Positions 27,126-35,429 of a stretch of 52,902 bases of DNA are shown piece after piece (within the stretch, counting starts at the first letter, position 1; each line of letters begins with the position of its first letter). The stretch is taken from contig CASDPF010000012.1 of NCBI GenBank assembly GCA_949282215.1, positions 1 to 52,902 on the forward strand, given 5' to 3'. Position numbers and translations under genes: made by a program. The DNA is from an uncultured bacterium. GTDB taxonomy: Bacteria; Cyanobacteriota; Vampirovibrionia; Gastranaerophilales; Gastranaerophilaceae. The notes beneath the pieces are model-generated. The model worked only from the letters and a program-made list of their open reading frames with translations. It was not told where the DNA came from and did no database searches.

Positions 27126-28319
27126 GTGACAAAAATAAATTTTGGACTTTTTCAACAAAAAAAATCAACACAACAAAATCAAACATATAAAGTGAAAGCA
27201 GGAGAAACATTATATTCCATTGCAAAAGCTATGGGGGTATCTGTCGAAGAATTGAAAGAAGCTAACAATTTAAAAGACAACAGCCTTTCAATCGGACAAA
27301 TCCTCAGAAAACCTACGGCAAAAATTTCTAAACCGCAAAATAGAGAACTTTCAATGGATAAAGATATTTCTGATGAAGAACTTATGCCTAACAGCAGCAG
27401 AAGTAAATACATTAGAACAATTTCACATCCGGATCACGTATTAAAAGAAGGAGAACATCCTTCAACATTAGCTAAAAAATACAACGTTGAAGAACGAACA
27501 ATCCTTATGATTAATGGTCTGGATAAAAACGATGCAACCGAATTACAAATTGGAGATGTACTAAAAATTCCGCCTACCAGAATTGCTAAGAATATTAATA
27601 ATTTAACAGATGCAGCATCTGCTTTAGGCGTAAGTGTAGATTTTGTAAAAAAATTAAAAAAAATTGAAGATGGAATGGATGAAAATAAAAATCCGTTTCC
27701 TGACAATAAATTCCATAATACACCATACAGAGACGATGAAGGTAATTTAACAATCGGCATAGGTCACCTTTACAAACAAGGTGAAAAAACAAAATTAACA
27801 AACAAAGAAGTCCTAGAACTTTTCGTAAATGACATGCTAAAAATGGAAGAAAATTTATGGGACGTTATGGGCGGAAAAGAAAATTATGACAAACTCCCGC
27901 AAAGCATAAAAGAAGCCTTATTAGATATGACTTTCAATAAAGGTACAGCCATTATCGAAAAAACCGAAGGTCTTGTCTGGGCCTTAAAAAACGGTAAATA
28001 TGAAGCCGCCATAAATAAGATGACAAATAATAAATCACAAAAAGGCAGAGAAATGAGCGGACTCAGTAAAAGGAGATTATTTGACATATCAATAGCTTCA
28101 AAAATGTATAAAAATAACCCGCCAAAAAGCATAATTAATACAGCACAAAATGTTTATAATCGAGGAATAGAATTATTAAAACAAGAAAGTTATAGGGCAT
28201 ATAAAAAATTAGTAAACCCCAAAATATCATTCCAGCAATATTATGAAAATCAACTTGTTGGTTATAATAAATACGCAAAAGAATATATGGGTGATAAAAT
28301 AAAACTAAAAACTCAATAA
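27126..28319 (+). CDS. LysM-containing GH24-type lysozyme
   Basis: 397 residues from GTG 27126 (GAGG six bases upstream). Two LysM repeats (about 20-65: Y-K-V-K-A-G-E-T-L-Y-S-I-A-K-A-M-G; and about 100-150: L-K-E-G-E-H-P-S-T-L-A-K-K-Y). Then a T4-lysozyme-like domain: K-I-E-D-G-M supplies the catalytic Glu, and P-Y-R-D-D-E-G-N-L-T-I-G-I-G-H the Asp and Thr. It should cut the glycan strands of peptidoglycan. No signal peptide. It is cotranscribed with the preceding amidase: two complementary murein cutters in one unit. No phage genes are nearby, so this is not an obvious prophage lysis cassette. Confidence 0.88.
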   Translation: MTKINFGLFQQKKSTQQNQTYKVKAGETLYSIAKAMGVSVEELKEANNLKDNSLSIGQILRKPTAKISKPQNRELSMDKDISDEELMPNSSRSKYIRTISHPDHVLKEGEHPSTLAKKYNVEERTILMINGLDKNDATELQIGDVLKIPPTRIAKNINNLTDAASALGVSVDFVKKLKKIEDGMDENKNPFPDNKFHNTPYRDDEGNLTIGIGHLYKQGEKTKLTNKEVLELFVNDMLKMEENLWDVMGGKENYDKLPQSIKEALLDMTFNKGTAIIEKTEGLVWALKNGKYEAAINKMTNNKSQKGREMSGLSKRRLFDISIASKMYKNNPPKSIINTAQNVYNRGIELLKQESYRAYKKLVNPKISFQQYYENQLVGYNKYAKEYMGDKIKLKTQ

Positions 28320-28358
28320 ATTTATCTAATTACATATAACTGGGTGAAGTGACAAAAT

Positions 28359-28388
28359 AAAAGTCTCAAAAATATTTTGGGACTTTTT
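28359..28388 (+). terminator. Intrinsic terminator after the lysin pair
   Basis: AAAGTCTCAAAA-ATA-TTTTGGGACTTT followed by a T-run; it also lies at the end of the convergent gene (28392). Confidence 0.8.
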
Positions 28389-28391
28389 TAA

Positions 28392-29126
28392 TTAATCTTC
28401 AATATTATCATCTTCGTGCTTAACAAGATATAATAGATGATTCATTTTTCTTTTCAACGCATCATTCGCCTTTTCTAAAAGCTCTATTTTAGCTTCTAAC
28501 TTTTCTTTTTCAGACTGTACAAGCTCACTTTTCGGAACTAAAGAATAATCTAGTATAAACCTTTTTTTGGCATCAGCTTTCAAAGTAAATAACGTCTGAA
28601 CATTTTTTTCTGTTATAAAACCCAAATCTACTAAAATTTTACCGAACAATTTATGTTCCATTCTTCCGTCAAGATTTTTCTGAGTCATAACAGCTTGATC
28701 CAATTGATCTATAGTAATAGAACCGTTAAGTTTATAATATTCACCGGTTCTGAATTTACCTGCAATAAAACCTCCCATAGCATATACTTCATCACTCTCG
28801 GGTTTTTCAATATAGTTCTGTTCAAGACAAAACATAAAATGTTTTGCGACTTCTTCTATCGATAAAAAAGTATTCAATGATACTTCAAGAATACTATAAC
28901 CTTCAGAACAAAGTCTTAGAAAATTATATATATTTGTATCAAGACCGCTTTTTCTGTCCCACAATTCTGTCTTACCTTTAAAAGTTATTGTCGGATTATA
29001 AAATGCAAAAAGATTATCGGCATTTTTTACAACAAAACGCTCACAATAATTCTCCTGCATATTCAAATATAATCTATAGTAAATAGCCTGCTTAATCCAT
29101 AACGGGTAAGCAAGTAATTTTCCCAT
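28392..29126 (-). CDS. Protein with a GspE-N/MshEN-like domain and C-terminal coiled coil
   Basis: 244 residues from ATG 29126. Longer in-frame starts exist, but they would run into the divergent gene's promoter. The first half shows no known domain. Residues ~150-205 contain G-S-I-T-I-D-Q-L-D-Q-A-V followed by L-F-G-K-I-L-V-D-L-G-F-I-T-E, the repeat pattern of the GspE/PilB N-terminal (MshEN-like) domain, which in some proteins binds c-di-GMP. The end is a charged coiled coil. A link with the pilus/secretion system suggested by the prepilins here is possible but unproven. The start is uncertain, since no clear SD is seen. Confidence 0.65.
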   Translation of the reverse strand: MGKLLAYPLWIKQAIYYRLYLNMQENYCERFVVKNADNLFAFYNPTITFKGKTELWDRKSGLDTNIYNFLRLCSEGYSILEVSLNTFLSIEEVAKHFMFCLEQNYIEKPESDEVYAMGGFIAGKFRTGEYYKLNGSITIDQLDQAVMTQKNLDGRMEHKLFGKILVDLGFITEKNVQTLFTLKADAKKRFILDYSLVPKSELVQSEKEKLEAKIELLEKANDALKRKMNHLLYLVKHEDDNIED

Positions 29127-29206
29127 ATATAATTCAAACAAATTCTTCTTCACGAAAAATATTATAAATAAAAAACGTATTTTAGGCAATCTAATACTTT
29201 CCGGTA

Positions 29207-29235
29207 TTGATTTATAATTATAAAAATTGTAAAAT
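29207..29235 (+). promoter_or_regulatory. Promoter of the VKOR-Trx gene
   Basis: TTGATT (29207-29212), 17 bases, TAAAAT (29230-29235). The predicted start gives a leader of about 20 bases carrying AGGAG before ATG 29263. Confidence 0.6.
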
Positions 29236-29262
29236 AGCCTTGTGGAATAGGAGAACTTTATA

Positions 29263-30459
29263 ATGGAAAATACACGTATGAAAAAATTATGGATTTTCAT
29301 AATTGCGTTGATTGGATTTATTACGACAATAAAGTTAGCAATCATATATTATGATGCAAATTTTAATCCTTATGCACTTCCGAGTTTTTGTAACGTAAAT
29401 GATTTTATAGATTGTGACGGGATTGCAAAAACTACTGAATCACAATTTTTTGGCGTTCCTCTTGCTTACTGGGGATTATTCTTATATTCTTTTATATTCA
29501 TATTACTTATTGCAGACAAGCTAAAAAACTTCAGACTTTTAAAATTTATGGAAGTATTCAAAAATCCCCTAGATTATATTGGTGCGTTAGGAATAATATC
29601 ATTTACAATTTCAATGATATTGTTATGTGTAAGTCTTTTCGAAATACAAAAATTATGCATATTATGTGCTTTTACATATATTCTTAACTTACTGATAGGG
29701 CTTATTGCTATTGATTTTAAAAATGGCGGAATAATAAAAGCCTTTAAACAAAGTTTCAATGATTTTATGGATGCAGTAAAAGTTAAGGCTTATTTAGTTG
29801 CACTAATTGCAGTAGTAATAGTTGCAGGAGCAGGATTAACATATACAAGCATCAGTTTAAAATTTGCACCTCAGGTAAAACATGCAAAATTGTTTGATGA
29901 ATTTACAAAACCTGACCATAACAAATATGCGATATCAGGAAACACACTTGGGGATGAAAATGCAAAAGTAATTTTATATGCATATACAGATTATCGTTGT
30001 CCTATCTGTAAAGTTAATGAAAGAATGATTCATAAATTAGCAAAAGAATTAAAAAATATAAAAATTGTACATAAAAACCTGCCGCTTGATATGGAATGCA
30101 ACAAATATTTAACCCAGCCATTCCATGAAGGCTCCTGCACTATGGCAAGATATGCACTTGCTGCAAAAAAACAGGGGAAATTCTGGGATATAGATAATCT
30201 TTTCTTTGAAAAACAGCCTGTTGACGAAGAAGAAATGATAAAACTTGCAGAAAGTATAGGACTTAATATAGAACAACTAAAAAAAGATGCAAACAGTCCT
30301 GAAATAAGACAAGAAGTACTTGATGAAATAGATGAAGCATATAAACAAGGGATTAATGCAACGCCTACAGCAAAAATCGTAAACGATGTATATGTAGGAA
30401 TAAAAGCATACCCTGACTTAAAAAAATGGGCAATGGAAAATGGAGCAGAAAAAAGATAA
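29263..30459 (+). CDS. VKOR-thioredoxin fusion (disulfide bond formation)
   Basis: 398 residues. The N-terminal half is a VKOR membrane domain with about five helices, a loop Cys pair (F-C-N-V-N-D-F-I-D-C-D-G) and the active-site C132-I-L-C135. The C-terminal half is a periplasmic DsbA-like thioredoxin domain with C246-P-I-C249. In cyanobacteria such VKOR-Trx fusions oxidise exported proteins and pass electrons to quinone. Here it would serve the Cys-containing prepilin domains, which is an inference. Its last codons overlap queH by 20 bases. The quinone partner is uncertain for an anaerobe. Confidence 0.9.
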   Translation: MENTRMKKLWIFIIALIGFITTIKLAIIYYDANFNPYALPSFCNVNDFIDCDGIAKTTESQFFGVPLAYWGLFLYSFIFILLIADKLKNFRLLKFMEVFKNPLDYIGALGIISFTISMILLCVSLFEIQKLCILCAFTYILNLLIGLIAIDFKNGGIIKAFKQSFNDFMDAVKVKAYLVALIAVVIVAGAGLTYTSISLKFAPQVKHAKLFDEFTKPDHNKYAISGNTLGDENAKVILYAYTDYRCPICKVNERMIHKLAKELKNIKIVHKNLPLDMECNKYLTQPFHEGSCTMARYALAAKKQGKFWDIDNLFFEKQPVDEEEMIKLAESIGLNIEQLKKDANSPEIRQEVLDEIDEAYKQGINATPTAKIVNDVYVGIKAYPDLKKWAMENGAEKR

Positions 30460-31009
30460 AATTATACTCCATGCCTGCTGTGCGATATGTTCAGGATATC
30501 CCGTATCATACTTAATTGATGCGGGATATTCCGTCAGCGTATACTTTTATAACCCGAATATTTATCCTGACAGTGAATATCAAAAACGATTAGAGGCTGA
30601 AAGAATTCTATGCAGACATTTTAATATTGAATTAATTGAAGGAGAATATGAAAGAGAAAGTTTTTTCGCCTGTGCCAAGGGACTTGAGGATGAACCTGAA
30701 AAAGGCAGAAGATGCATTGAATGTTTCAGATTAAGACTTGAAAAAACTGCTCAATTAGCAAAAGAAAAGGATATTAAAAATTTTACAACCTCAATCGTAA
30801 TAAGTCCGCACAAAAACTTCGCACTGCTTTCAAAATTAGGAAAAGAAATAGCAGAAAAATATAACTTAAATTATCTTGATATAGATTTTAAAAAGAAAGA
30901 CGGATTTTTAAAAACAAATAAAATAGCCAAAAGTCTCAATTTATATCGCCAAAACTATTGCGGATGCGAGTTTGCTCTCAAACAAATGAAAGTCAAGCAC
31001 GCAACATAA
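30440..31009 (+). CDS. queH: Epoxyqueuosine reductase QueH
   Basis: 189 residues. H-A-C-C-A-I-C near the start, R-R-C-I-E-C-F in the middle and N-Y-C-G-C-E-F near the end are the Cys sets that bind the iron-sulfur cluster and metal in QueH (DUF208). F-Y-N-P-N-I-Y-P-D-S-E-Y is also typical. It carries out the last step of queuosine synthesis on tRNA and replaces the cobalamin-dependent QueG, which suits anaerobes. The start overlaps the VKOR-Trx gene, with GGAG inside that gene. Confidence 0.93.
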   Translation: MEQKKDKIILHACCAICSGYPVSYLIDAGYSVSVYFYNPNIYPDSEYQKRLEAERILCRHFNIELIEGEYERESFFACAKGLEDEPEKGRRCIECFRLRLEKTAQLAKEKDIKNFTTSIVISPHKNFALLSKLGKEIAEKYNLNYLDIDFKKKDGFLKTNKIAKSLNLYRQNYCGCEFALKQMKVKHAT

Positions 31010-31093
31010 ATTAACATTTACTTGCCCGCCCTGATAACTCATGATAGGATACCTGTATAATAAACAATTTACTAATTAGGGTGTGAGGTTTGT

Positions 31094-31633
31094 ATGAAGA
31101 GTTCAACAATTAGAAGATCAAATTTATCTAAGGAGAAGATGGCTGTGTTAGAAGCATTATCTAAATACAAAACCGACGCTTCGGATAATACTCCGAATGT
31201 ATATGTAAGACCAAGCAGAGATAAAGAGCTTGACGTTTTATGGCAAAATTTTAAAGTAAACCAAAAAGCTGATAAATCACCTAGCATATATCTTGCAACA
31301 GGTTTTATTGCCGGTGTTGTGACAACACTTATTGCTGGAGCCGTAATAGGTTTATCGGCAAACGGAATTGTAACATCTCAGAATTTATCATTTGATAAAA
31401 AAGCAAACGTTAAAAATGAAAAATTAAACTTTGTACCGGCAGCAGAACAAGCAGCAGAGGCTGTAACTGATGAAGTTTATACAGTACAAAGCGGAGATAC
31501 AATGGAAAGCATTTTAACAAGATTCTATGGCGGATACACAAAAGAAAGAGCCTGGAAAGTTATGAATGCTAATAACATGACAAATCCGAACAAGTTATCA
31601 ATCGGACAAAAATTAACAATTCCGATGAAATAA
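31094..31633 (+). CDS. Membrane-anchored LysM protein
   Basis: 179 residues: an N-terminal basic, cytoplasmic-looking region (1-62), one membrane helix (about 65-88, Gly/Ala/Thr-rich) and a C-terminal LysM domain (about 131-179: Y-T-V-Q-S-G-D-T-M-E-S-I-L, then N-P-N-K-L-S-I-G-Q-K-L-T-I-P). It probably sits in the inner membrane and binds peptidoglycan. GAGG five bases before ATG and TATAAT at 31056-31061 suggest its own promoter; a terminator follows. Confidence 0.85.
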   Translation: MKSSTIRRSNLSKEKMAVLEALSKYKTDASDNTPNVYVRPSRDKELDVLWQNFKVNQKADKSPSIYLATGFIAGVVTTLIAGAVIGLSANGIVTSQNLSFDKKANVKNEKLNFVPAAEQAAEAVTDEVYTVQSGDTMESILTRFYGGYTKERAWKVMNANNMTNPNKLSIGQKLTIPMK

Positions 31634-31652
31634 CGAAAATAAGTTTAGTATG

Positions 31653-31682
31653 AAAAAGCCTCCATTATTGGGGGCTTTTTTA
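31653..31682 (+). terminator. Intrinsic terminator after the LysM gene
   Basis: AAAAAGCCTCC-ATTATT-GGGGGCTTTTTT, a strong stem with a T-run. Confidence 0.88.
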
Positions 31683-31705
31683 TTAGTTAAATAACTTCTT
31701 AATTC

Positions 31706-33196
31706 TTAGATTTCATTTAGTTTAAAATAAGGATACTCAGAACCTTGCGGATATTTTTTATAAGCTGTTTTCAGAGCGTCTAAGAAAATTTCATTTATTT
31801 TTAAAGACTCATTATTTTTAACTACATCTTGCTTTTCAGCTTTTTGAAGAGTCTTAAACCCTTGTCCCCCTTCCGCAATAAATGAATCTATACAGCATTT
31901 ATATTTTTTATCAGTATCAATAGGATTTGAATTTTTATCAAGTATAGGCTCATTGTTTATAAAAATTTGGGTCACATCAAATCTTTTTTCAGACAGGTTG
32001 TTTTTGCCATCAATTTTAATATTATTAGAACACTGTAGAAATCTTGGATTACTTGCACCATAACCGTTGGTTCTTAAAGCATTATCAAAAACCTCTTTTA
32101 ATTGTTTCGGCGATAATTCAACGATTTTTACAGGCGTCTCGGCAATCAACGTTTTCTTAAATGAATAATTAGTTATAAAATCGTTTTCAATATAAGGCAT
32201 GGGTTTCATTAAAAAACCGGTAGAAATAAATGCAGCATCAGCACCCGATTTATCTTTCATATTATCAGCAAGAAAGCTCCCGAGCGGACAAGGTTTTGAA
32301 TATTTTTTTGTAAGATTTAAAGTGCGTGGAACGATTTTATCAAGAAGTTTTGATTCATTCTCATATTCTCTTAAACAATTTTCAAATGTTCCATCGACAA
32401 GAAGATTTTTATTTTCAATCATCTCAACATCAGAAACTCTGACCTCATCACCTTTTCTTATAAGATTCATTTTATACATAGACTCACTAAATGCTTTCGG
32501 GTAATAAATATTAAGAGCCTTATCAGGAGGAACAAAATCGTGATCATGTCCGCCAATAACTAAATCAATATTAATTCCGTTATTTCTGCATAATTGAACT
32601 ATCTCACAACTGGACTCCATATAATCATGATTAAGAATTACAACGTTATCAGGTTTTTCACGAACTATAGCTTCGCTGATATCTCCAAGCACTTCTTTTT
32701 GTTTCCTTGGAATAATTCCATATTTTGCGGTATTGATATTATCAATACAAAAACCTGTCACAAGAGTTCTATCACCATCTCGATTAACAACCGTATAAGG
32801 TTTAAGCCATTTTGGTCTGTTTCCTGATATATCATAAATATTTGCACAGACTGTATGAATTCCTTTTGAGGCAAAAGTTTTAATAGTATCTATAAGATAA
32901 TCAAGACTTTCTTTATTAAATCCGAAATCATTATTTCCAAGCGTCATAACCATTTCCACATCAGGCTTTGCTTCTTTAAGTTTTACATAGCAGTCTCTTT
33001 CCAGTTGCCTTGGATAAATTCCTTTAAAAATATCTCCGCAATTCAAAAATAATATATTTTGACTATTTCTGTCATCTCTGAGAATTTTTGATAAAAAAGC
33101 ACTTGTTTTTCTTGTTTCTTGATGTGAATCAGAGATTGCATATATTTTTGTAATTCCACCAAATGCCACTGCACTGTCATTTATATTTAAATTCAT
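31706..33196 (-). CDS. 5'-nucleotidase/UshA-like metallophosphatase
   Basis: 496 residues. The N-terminal metallophosphoesterase shows I-S-D-S-H, N-C-G-D-I-F-K-G, L-G-N-N-D-F (the family's GNHE block, altered to GNND), N-H-D and G-G-H-D-H-D; the C-terminal half fits the 5'-nucleotidase substrate domain. It would hydrolyse nucleotides or related phosphate esters. UshA enzymes are usually exported, but no signal peptide is seen, so it may be cytosolic or reach the surface another way. GGAG precedes ATG. Substrate unknown. Confidence 0.85.
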   Translation of the reverse strand: MNLNINDSAVAFGGITKIYAISDSHQETRKTSAFLSKILRDDRNSQNILFLNCGDIFKGIYPRQLERDCYVKLKEAKPDVEMVMTLGNNDFGFNKESLDYLIDTIKTFASKGIHTVCANIYDISGNRPKWLKPYTVVNRDGDRTLVTGFCIDNINTAKYGIIPRKQKEVLGDISEAIVREKPDNVVILNHDYMESSCEIVQLCRNNGINIDLVIGGHDHDFVPPDKALNIYYPKAFSESMYKMNLIRKGDEVRVSDVEMIENKNLLVDGTFENCLREYENESKLLDKIVPRTLNLTKKYSKPCPLGSFLADNMKDKSGADAAFISTGFLMKPMPYIENDFITNYSFKKTLIAETPVKIVELSPKQLKEVFDNALRTNGYGASNPRFLQCSNNIKIDGKNNLSEKRFDVTQIFINNEPILDKNSNPIDTDKKYKCCIDSFIAEGGQGFKTLQKAEKQDVVKNNESLKINEIFLDALKTAYKKYPQGSEYPYFKLNEI

Positions 33197-33244
33197 ACTT
33201 AATCTCCGTTCATATTAATAACAAATATATATTTTTTTGCTACT

Positions 33245-33835
33245 TCAGTCGAGTTCAATCTGAATTGCACCTTGTCTAAAAATTTTCATATCGTCATCAA
33301 ACACACCGACAACCGTAGATTCAAGCCCTTTACAAAAACATCCGTAATCTTCAATAATTAAATCAGCAAGCCCTTCCATATTTTCTTTAGCCTGTGCAAA
33401 ACTTTTTGCAGATGGCTGGTGCGAAAGATTTGCACTGGTTGTAGCAAGAACATGGTTAGGAATAATCTCACAAATTTCTCTAAACACATCATTATCAGGA
33501 ACACGTATTCCAACAGTATCCATGCCTGACGTTATGTAATCAGGAGTCATTTCAGGATTTTTTTTGACAACAAGCGTAAGTGCCCCGGGAAAATATTTTT
33601 TAATTAATTTTTGTCCGATTTTAGGAATTATTTGGACATAATTCAAAAGATGATAAGTCTCATTAGACATAAGAATTAAAGGTTTTTGAGCTTCACGCTT
33701 TTTTATTTCATAAATTTTCTTAACCGCTTTTTCAGATGATGGCAGACAACCAAGCCCCCATACAGTATCAGTTACATAAGCGATAACCCCGTCATTTTCC
33801 AGAACTTTCTTAATTTCATCTTTATTATTTAGCAT
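33245..33835 (-). CDS. tsaC: Threonylcarbamoyl-AMP synthase (TsaC/Sua5/YrdC)
   Basis: 196 residues, the short (YrdC) form. Y-E-I-K-K-R-E-A-Q-K-P-L-I-L-M is the conserved nucleotide-binding stretch, and P-G-A-L-T-L-V-V and T-S-A-N-L-S-H-Q-P-S are characteristic. It makes threonylcarbamoyl-AMP for t6A37 modification of ANN-decoding tRNAs. Its start overlaps the end of murJ by 11 bases, so it is the last gene of a murJ-tsaC unit. Confidence 0.94.
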   Translation of the reverse strand: MLNNKDEIKKVLENDGVIAYVTDTVWGLGCLPSSEKAVKKIYEIKKREAQKPLILMSNETYHLLNYVQIIPKIGQKLIKKYFPGALTLVVKKNPEMTPDYITSGMDTVGIRVPDNDVFREICEIIPNHVLATTSANLSHQPSAKSFAQAKENMEGLADLIIEDYGCFCKGLESTVVGVFDDDMKIFRQGAIQIELD

Positions 33836-35429
33836 TAAATTTTCCTTTCAAACGCCCGATTAATTCCTCTGCGTAATCCATTTTCATTAACAGGTTTAAC
33901 TCAACATACATTACAATACAAATAAAACCTATTATAACAATTTTTACAAGTTCGAATACATATTTCGGAAGTTCAACAAACTTGTCATAAGCGATTGACA
34001 TAACTCCGCAGACTATAAGAGTAACCGCACCCGCTACACACATTTTAAACAGGTTTATAAATAAACTCTTATAATCCATTTTCATTTTCTTAGTAATTAA
34101 TACGCCCAAAACAACTGCATTAAATAAAGTAACAATTGAAGTTGAAAGCGTAATCCCTCCGATACTCATATGCATTATGTTTATAAATAAAATGTTGCAC
34201 AAAACTTTTAAAACAATCGAAGAAAAAGCAACGACAAAAGGAGTCAAAGAATCGTTAAACGAATAGTAAACCCTTGTAATAGAATCCCTGAAAACATAAG
34301 GTAAAATAGATACAGACAAAAACCATAAAGCTTCAGTCACCATAAAAGTCGCTTTTGTATCAAAAGCACCTCTTTCAAAAACAATTCTTACCCCATCAAG
34401 TCCAACGACAAGAATTCCGATAATAATGGGAATTGCCCCAAAGAACAATACCCCGACACCTTTGTTAAAATAAGTTCTGATACCATCATAATCTTTATCG
34501 GCAACGAGTCTTGCAAAAATAGGGAATAGCGGAACTAAAAAGGCAGTGACAAGAATTCCCACAGGGAATTGAAAAACTCTATTTGCATAACCTATAGCCG
34601 TCCAAGCACCTTCCCTAAGAGCTGAGGCAAAAAACATATCGACATAAATATGAATTTGACCGACAGTTGAACTTAATACAGCAGGGAATAATAATTCACA
34701 AATATTTTTATACTCAACGTTATTGAAAACATCAAGATTAGGTTTCAATCTAAAACCTAACTGTCTGATTTTCGGATATTGCATAACCCATTGAAAAACT
34801 GCACCAATAGTAGTTGCCCATGCAAGAACGACACCGGAATTATCTTTTCCGTTCGCCCCCATAACCATAGCGATTATAACAAGCGACATAATTATTGGTG
34901 ATAAATTCGGCAGCATAAAATATCTGTAAGTAACTAAAATTCCATAATATATTCCGACAATACCGCCAATAATTAAAACCGGAGACATAATTTTCAAATG
35001 CTCAGCCGCAAGTGAAATTAATTGAGGATCTCCACCTGATGCAATAATTCCCATAATTTGCGGGGCAAAAAAGTAACAAAGCACAGCCAAAATAGTAAAG
35101 AAAATTATAGTCGTTGTCATAAACGTACTGTATAATTTATTTACAACCTCAGCAGGTTTTTCTTTAAGGCTCGGTATAAGTTTTGAGAACACAGCAACTG
35201 TCGCACTATGAAAAGGTCCTCCGACCCCGCCAAGCAAAATAATTGCTAATGCCGGTATTTGATAAGCATAAAAATAAGCATCGGATACAGTAGATGCACC
35301 ATAGTAATTTGCGATAACTACATCCCTTATAAAACCTATTAACTTTGAAAAAATTGTTACTACAGCAATCAACCAAGCAGCCTTTAGCAAACTTGGAGTT
35401 TTATCATCACCAGATGTCGTATTTGTCAT
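33825..35429 (-). CDS. murJ: Lipid II flippase MurJ
   Basis: 534 residues with about 14 membrane segments. The MurJ/MVF pattern is clear: I-G-F-I-R-D-V-V-I-A-N-Y-Y-G-A-S near the start, F-P-V-G-I-L-V-T-A-F-L-V-P-L-F-P and R-V-Y-Y-S-F-N-D-S-L-T-P. It flips lipid II across the inner membrane for peptidoglycan synthesis. It overlaps the SpoIID-like gene before it by 23 bases and tsaC after it by 11, so three genes form one tight operon. Confidence 0.94.
   Translation of the reverse strand: MTNTTSGDDKTPSLLKAAWLIAVVTIFSKLIGFIRDVVIANYYGASTVSDAYFYAYQIPALAIILLGGVGGPFHSATVAVFSKLIPSLKEKPAEVVNKLYSTFMTTTIIFFTILAVLCYFFAPQIMGIIASGGDPQLISLAAEHLKIMSPVLIIGGIVGIYYGILVTYRYFMLPNLSPIIMSLVIIAMVMGANGKDNSGVVLAWATTIGAVFQWVMQYPKIRQLGFRLKPNLDVFNNVEYKNICELLFPAVLSSTVGQIHIYVDMFFASALREGAWTAIGYANRVFQFPVGILVTAFLVPLFPIFARLVADKDYDGIRTYFNKGVGVLFFGAIPIIIGILVVGLDGVRIVFERGAFDTKATFMVTEALWFLSVSILPYVFRDSITRVYYSFNDSLTPFVVAFSSIVLKVLCNILFINIMHMSIGGITLSTSIVTLFNAVVLGVLITKKMKMDYKSLFINLFKMCVAGAVTLIVCGVMSIAYDKFVELPKYVFELVKIVIIGFICIVMYVELNLLMKMDYAEELIGRLKGKFNAK

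Noticed and set aside
25281-28319. Prophage lysis cassette
   Set aside because: No holin, terminase, capsid or integrase nearby, and the surroundings are ordinary chromosomal genes.
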